Translations under genes and position numbers: made by a program | Assembly (NCBI RefSeq): GCF_026212465.1 | Contig: NC_080059.1 | Coordinates: 8,262,811-8,326,810 of the forward strand | Source of the DNA: Amaranthus tricolor | Lineage: Eukaryota; Streptophyta; Magnoliopsida; Caryophyllales; Amaranthaceae | DNA length: 64,000 nt | Direction of reading: 5' to 3' | Part shown: positions 59,534 to 64,000 of the stretch, piece by piece | Layout of the letters: each line of letters opens with the position of its first letter | Numbering within the stretch: position 1 is the stretch's first letter | The notes under the pieces: model-generated | The model's database searches: none | The model's input: the letters and a program-made list of their open reading frames with translations, nothing else | What the model was told of the DNA's origin: nothing

Positions 59534-61666
59534 AATTATATCAATATTTCAAGTTTTTCTTGATTCGCATTTGAAAAATGATTATTAAAGGTATTCTTTT
59601 ACAAAACTTAATAAATGAAGTCAAATAAGTTTTAATTTAAACCTTAAAAACTTAAAGAAAGAACAAATATAATTGAAATCAGTTATCTAAAGCATATTAA
59701 TGCATATTTGTATATTTGTAGGATCACACGATTTCGATCCTACCCCTCAACGATCCTACGTAGAATCTCGATCCTAACAACCTTGCTTAAACATAATGTA
59801 GCAGTGACTGAAGAATATGCTGTTTCATTTACCACTAACGAGAATAGGGGAAAAAAATGATTACTGCATAATCTTACCAAGTATTTAGCTGAACTGCATA
59901 AAATTTTTATCATCATTCTCATCATTTAAAACCAATACCAACAGTTAAGCAGCTGACAGTGTTATTTAGGTTCGTATTTATGCAATGCTTACCTAAAAAT
60001 TAGATTAAGTGTCATTTAAAGATAACGTACATTTATACTCTTGTTATATGCAGTGGATCATTTAGTCAATAATGCTGGCATTGTTGGGGTTGGTCAATTT
60101 GATGATTTAGAAGACGTCACTAAAATGAGACCGGTTATGGTAAGTTAAATTTGATGTTCTTGATACCAAATTAGGCCATTTAACCTTCTCCAAACCTGAT
60201 TTTAACGTTTTTAGCGTAGTTTAATTTAATTCCTTGCCAAATGAAATGAATGTGTTGTAATGGTGCAGGATATTAATTTCTGGGGTTCTGTATATACAAC
60301 TCGGTTTGCTATTCCGCACCTCAGAAACACGCGAGGAAAGATTGTTGTCATGTCGTCTTCAGCATCATGGATACCCTTACCTAGAGAGAGCTTCTACAAT
60401 GTATGTTTTTAATAGTCATATTTCATCCATTAGGTCGTGTGCTCAATCATTTATGCACCTTATGTATGTGAAGATGAAGTTTCCTATATTATTATGCTTC
60501 AGTTAGAAACAAACTCTTCCTTATAAGGATAAGATTGCGATTGCCTACAATTGAATCCTTTATATTCTTCATAGGTTGGAGCCACCAGCATTAGGCTAAT
60601 GACATGTTGTATCAAAGGCAAATCCATGACACTAGTATAGGGTGGGTCGAACACTATACTTTGATCTACTTAGATCTCATTATTCAGTGTTATTTATTAT
60701 CACTATAATATTAATAGGGTTTTTAATCATATAACTTGAAACATGTCCTTGTGTTAAAGGAAATGCCCACATGTGATCCACATCGGTAATTTAGTGAGGT
60801 GTTAAGACTAGTATGTAAGCTAGGTGGGGTACAACTCACTTCACCAAGTTTGTGGTAGTCAACTCTCCTGTTGCTCACGGGTTTGTATACACGAGCCCAC
60901 CGGTGATCGTGAGCTTGTCCACACAAGCCCATGAAGATTTGTCAGCTAGGCAGGCTCGGATGGAGATCCTCTATGTGGTGGTATACTTTCACATCAGCTA
61001 AAAATATGAAGAGTTTTGTTGTTATGTTTGCATTTTAATCTGATGCTTCAGTTGTTATCAATAACTCTGATTTTGAGGATGCTGCAGGCAAGTAAGGCAG
61101 CAGTGTCAGCTTTCTACGAGACACTCAGGGTTGAACTAGGTTCCGATGTCAAAATAACCATCGTAACACCTGGTGTGATAGAGTCGGAGTTTACCAAGGG
61201 CAAGGTTTGGACTGAGGAAGGCATGAAAGTGGATCAGGAATTAAGAGATGTAAGTTATCTTCTGGAATTTTTGAGCATATAACATAAGTTTTTGATTTTG
61301 ATTGTGTTTTAGTACTATATATGTAAGGGTGTGATTGAACTCTAATGATGGATTATACATATTGCAAATATGTAGGTGCAAGTGAATGTAATTCCAGTAG
61401 GAACAATCGAAGGGACAGCAAAGTCCATCATACACAGTGTGTGCCGTGGGGATAGGCATGTGACAATACCATCATGGTTTAAAGTGACCTACTTTTTGGA
61501 TATGTTGTGCCCGGAGGTGTTAGAGTGGACGTACCGCTTGCTGTTTCTTACGAGCACAGACAATACACCAAGAGGCGCTATTGGGAAGCATATTGTGGAC
61601 TTTCCGGGGGCAAAAGCCATGTTATACCCTCCTGGAATCCAGTCCCTTGATGTCAAAACCGAGTAA
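57901..61666 (+). CDS. Steroleosin / 11-beta-hydroxysteroid dehydrogenase-like reductase, second tandem copy, 348 aa
   Basis: Paralogue of the gene at 51657-56550 with the same six-exon plan: 57901-58083, 58224-58416, 60054-60139, 60269-60400, 61088-61249, 61376-61666, all GT-AG, ending TAA. Exons 2, 3 and 4 are identical in length in both genes. The start at 57901 (MDMVNTFLNF) was chosen because it aligns with family starts; an upstream in-frame extension to 57853 lacks conservation. Anchor with LLPPFLF, TGASSGIG at 53-60, VNNAG, catalytic S184, Y197, K201 (YNASK), C-terminal PSWFKVTYFLD and YPPGIQS. Likely oil-body or ER membrane reductase. The longer tail (SLDVKTE) and intact VNNAG make it the more canonical copy. 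Intron 2 (1.6 kb) contains three nested small transposons. Confidence 0.94.
58670..58852. mobile_element. Stowaway-like MITE (183 bp) in steroleosin intron 2
   Basis: CTCCCTGCTCATTTGC... pairs with ...GAGGACGGAGGGAG, with TA on both sides (58668-58669, 58853-58854). Confidence 0.78.
58925..59232. mobile_element. Foldback MITE, Mutator-like (308 bp)
   Basis: Arms of about 140 bp: GGAAAATCATC...TATCATTGGTA...CCTTTTCTAATTTTTTC... and its complement ...GATAATTTTCC. The left flank TCAAACATA (58916-58924) matches TTAAACATA on the right once the hAT element inserted there is removed (8 of 9), a 9-bp Mutator-like duplication. Confidence 0.75.
59240..59785. mobile_element. Nonautonomous hAT-like element (546 bp)
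   Basis: Imperfect inverted ends CATGGTTATCAGAATC / revcomp CAAGGTTGTTAGGATC, with exact 8-bp duplications CTTAAACA (59232-59239 and 59786-59793). The interior has repeated GATCCTAC/GATTCTAC motifs and an (AT)n tract. It inserted into the edge of the foldback MITE at 58925-59232. Confidence 0.85.
59453..59530. repeat. (AT)n microsatellite
   Basis: About 38 TA units inside the hAT-like element. Confidence 0.93.
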
Positions 61667-61949
61667 AAATCCCTCACTTAGGTCAACATCTAATGTATTA
61701 ATAAGTTTTACGTGCTTCATCAAATGTATAAATAAAACCATCTTAAGAGATGTGAGTGCGGATATTCAATAGATAAATAAATTTTAGTATATGGCAATAT
61801 TTGTGAGTTAAGTTTGAGTTTTATGAATTCCTGTTTCACTTAAAAGTTGATGTGTGTATTTAGTATAATCTTGACACGGTGTTTTTTATGAATGTAGTAA
61901 AATCTTTTTGTATGTTTTTTTTTTGTTTTATTAAATTTGCAACATTAAG

Positions 61950-62109
61950 TTTTCCATGTGAGCTTTTTGGAACATATATACCATTTACAATTGGACAGTG
62001 AGAGTACTCAATTGTCTTAAATGTGAAATATGTTTTCCATGTGAGCTTTTCAGAACATATATACCATTTACAGTTGGACAGAGAGTACTCAGTTGTCCTA
62101 ATGTGAAAG
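61950..62109. repeat. Tandem duplication with a period of about 83 bp
   Basis: Two copies of GTTTTCCATGTGAGCTTTT...GAACATATATACCATTTACA...TTGGACAG...GAGTACTCA.TTGTC, about 90% alike. Lies between the second steroleosin gene and the pseudogene. Confidence 0.8.
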
Positions 62110-62211
62110 AATATAATGGAAACATTAAGAGAGGAAATACATCATATATATGTTAATTAGTAATAGAAATGTGAGAGAAAATACATATATATGTAAATTT
62201 GCATCATATAT

Positions 62212-62640
62212 ATGTCTACAGCTATAGCATACACTTTGCAATCCCACATCTCAGAGAAAGCATTGCTTCTTCTGGGGCATGGTTACGGTCCTTACGGATA
62301 CCATGACTAGCTTTCTACTGTATGAACATTCCATCACCATGACTAGCTTTCTACTGTATGAACATTCCATCACCATGACTAGCTTTCTACTGTATGAACA
62401 TTCCATCTCGCTTCATATTCTCTTCGATATTTTGCGTCTGGCCGTTTCTTCATCTCAATTGTCATTTATGGCTGTTACAGGCAAGTAAAGTAGCACTGGT
62501 GATCTTCGAGAGAGATTCAAGGTGAAGAGACAATGAGATCACAATGGTGGCACCTGGGCTAATCGAATCAGAATCGACCAAAGGAAAGTTCCTTTCAAAA
62601 GAAGGCAAAAATGGTATTGGATCAAGAATGGGAGATGCTA
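62212..62640 (+). pseudogene. Third steroleosin copy, fragment of exons 4-5 with a 36-bp triplication
   Basis: 62212-62300 matches exon 4 of the first gene (TTTGCAATCCCACATCTCAGA, then GCATGGTTACGG) with a deletion of the segment before the catalytic Ser. A 36-bp unit starting ACCATGACTAGCTTTCTACT is present three times in a row (62300-62335, 62336-62371, 62372-62407) and spans the exon 4 end and donor. The exon 5 counterpart starts after CAG at 62480 (GCAAGTAAAGTAGCACTGG) with frame-breaking deletions, then AAAGGAAAGTTCCTTTCAAA. No other exons were found. Closer to the first copy than to the second. Confidence 0.82.
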
Positions 62641-63920
62641 ACTAGACCTATTGACAAGATGTATCAAAGATGATCCCAATCTTATTGAACAGAAGCCAGA
62701 ATTTCAACAGCTCAAAATAAACTTGATCATTTCACCTGCTAGAAAGATCAAAGAATTTTTTATGGTGTTTCGCACGTATGCGAAAAGCTGAATTTAAAAT
62801 GTACTTTAGAGTATGTATCGAGATACAGCGATAGAGAGTTTAAGCCATACCAACCAGGCAACCAACTAATACTAGTCAAAACAGTAATCTACAAGATCTG
62901 ACTTCAAAATTTTAAAATCCAACTTAATTTTGGTACTGAGTTAATCAACCCAAAACACCCTCACCCAAACAAGTAAACAACACATTGCACAAGTCTAATA
63001 GAACTTAAATGAACTTTATTTATGGTGAGACTTAAATGAAATATTAAACAAACTATCTAACAAAAAGTGATGGGGACAAGCATATTTGGGACAAAATGGA
63101 ATTAAATTGTATATTTAGAGTGTGCAACTAGAACATCATTCATTCAAAAACAAAAAGATGTTTATTGACAAATGAGCAATTAGTTTCAAAAACGTTCACG
63201 TGTGGCATACAATGATTACAATCTGAGTGCTTGGTAGTATTTAGAAGAAGTCTGTACAAATGATATATTGGGGAAGGTTAGAGGCACAGATATTGCCGCT
63301 AATGATTTAAGATCAAGCTTTTCTTGTTGAGATATAACACTATAGCAGCAGACTCGGTATAAAGAGATAAATCTTCAATGTCAGAATATGAGTTTTAAAA
63401 CGTACCTTTCATGACTTCGAGAAGCTTCAGATCTCATAGGTTGTGAATGTGCTGTCTTGAGAACCGAAGAGCTTTATAATTGTAGCAGAAGAAGAGGCTG
63501 AGACATGACCATCTTAATAACTTACCTTTGGAGAAACATCCCTTTGATCTAACAAAATTCATTATAACTACCGTTGCGACATGCTTCAACGTGATGAATG
63601 TAGAATAGAAAATTGTAGGGCCAACCTCTGCCTTCAGATAAATGAGATGGTTTGCATAATGAGTCTCTTTATAAAATGCCAACGTAATTTCATGGAGACT
63701 CAAAGCTTCCCAATCTTAACCAGAGACCAGCTTCAACAGGAGCCTATCAATTTTCCAACAAAAATCTTGCTCATACAAGGGCTCAATCCGAATTTCAATG
63801 GCTCAAGGAGACAATTGAATGACATCTGACTGGCCACTTTGAAAGAATGAGCTTGTAGAGGTTGGCTTCAGCCTTCTTAAAAGTAACCATGCATCTGAAG
63901 TTTCACAACCTTGATTCATC
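62641..63920. other. Right-edge spacer or 3' UTR
   Basis: No recognised protein. On the minus strand it follows the possible terminal exon at 63921-63973, so part may be its 3' UTR. Donor-like AAAGGTAAGTT (minus, about 63528) and AAAGGTACG (about 63404) hint at spliced untranslated or noncoding transcripts. Open frames on both strands at 63434-63829 are unrecognised. Confidence 0.35.
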
Positions 63921-63973
63921 TCAAGGGCAACCGGAATCGTAGAAGTCTTGTTCATCTCCAGGAGCATCATACC
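63921..63973 (-). CDS. Possible last coding exon of an unidentified gene
   Basis: On the minus strand a good acceptor (TTCTTTTTGCAG at 63985-63974) leads into GG-TAT-GAT..., encoding GYDAPGDEQDFYDSGCP followed by TGA (63921-63923). The acidic, aromatic ending reads like the tail of a real protein, but the family was not recognised and all upstream exons are outside the window. Confidence 0.35.
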
Positions 63974-64000
63974 CTGCAAAAAGAATTAGATTTCAATTAC

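Overview
This window looks like nuclear DNA of a flowering plant, most likely a eudicot. It is very AT-rich, its genes have GT-AG introns, the gene families are plant-specific (SHAQKYF MYB, acyl-ACP thioesterase, HVA22, DUF4408/DUF761, steroleosin-type dehydrogenases), and it is packed with plant transposons. An Amaranthaceae or other Caryophyllales source is a weak guess based only on the look of the short dispersed repeats. Nothing bacterial was seen.

Positions 1-17053 are one nested transposon block. A decayed CACTA (En/Spm-type) element lies on the minus strand, with its outer end at 17053 and its other end beyond the window. It has been hit twice inside its transposase exons. A 10,010-bp Ty3/gypsy chromovirus-type retrotransposon (1830-11839) has a CTAGT target duplication, an intact 1,445-residue gag-pol frame and LTRs for which only one difference was noticed. 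The second hit is an older solo LTR (12685-15357). In silico removal of each insertion plus one target copy rejoins the transposase frame. From 17 to 21 kb there are two long inverted-repeat elements and an (AT)n tract.

Genes, left to right: a MYB-related repressor-like factor (minus, 21000-22044, 3 exons, EAR motif); a FatB-like acyl-ACP thioesterase (minus, 31721-35163, 6 exons); an HVA22/DP1-type ER protein (plus, 38696-39839, 4 exons, G-box upstream); a DUF4408/DUF761 membrane protein (plus, 45774-46376, intronless); two tandem steroleosin/11-beta-HSD-like reductases (plus, 51657-56550 and 57901-61666, 6 exons each) followed by a broken third copy (62212-62640); and, at the right edge, what may be the last exon of a further minus-strand gene.

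The intergenic DNA and introns are filled with small nonautonomous elements, many with readable target duplications: 9-bp (Mutator-like), 8-bp (hAT-like), TA (Stowaway-like), TRIM-like mini LTR elements with an initiator-Met primer site, a SINE nested in a TRIM, and a degenerate antisense Ty1/copia in a steroleosin intron. The two steroleosin genes share a conserved upstream block centred on an RY motif (CATGCA). Together with the G-box/ABRE-like sites near the HVA22 and second steroleosin genes, this hints at seed or ABA-linked expression. That is inference from sequence only. No wholly new system was found. The strongest observations are the nested-insertion chronology, the tryptophan-to-stop decay of the CACTA transposase, the nested MITEs that share target duplications, and the steroleosin duplication with its shared promoter block.
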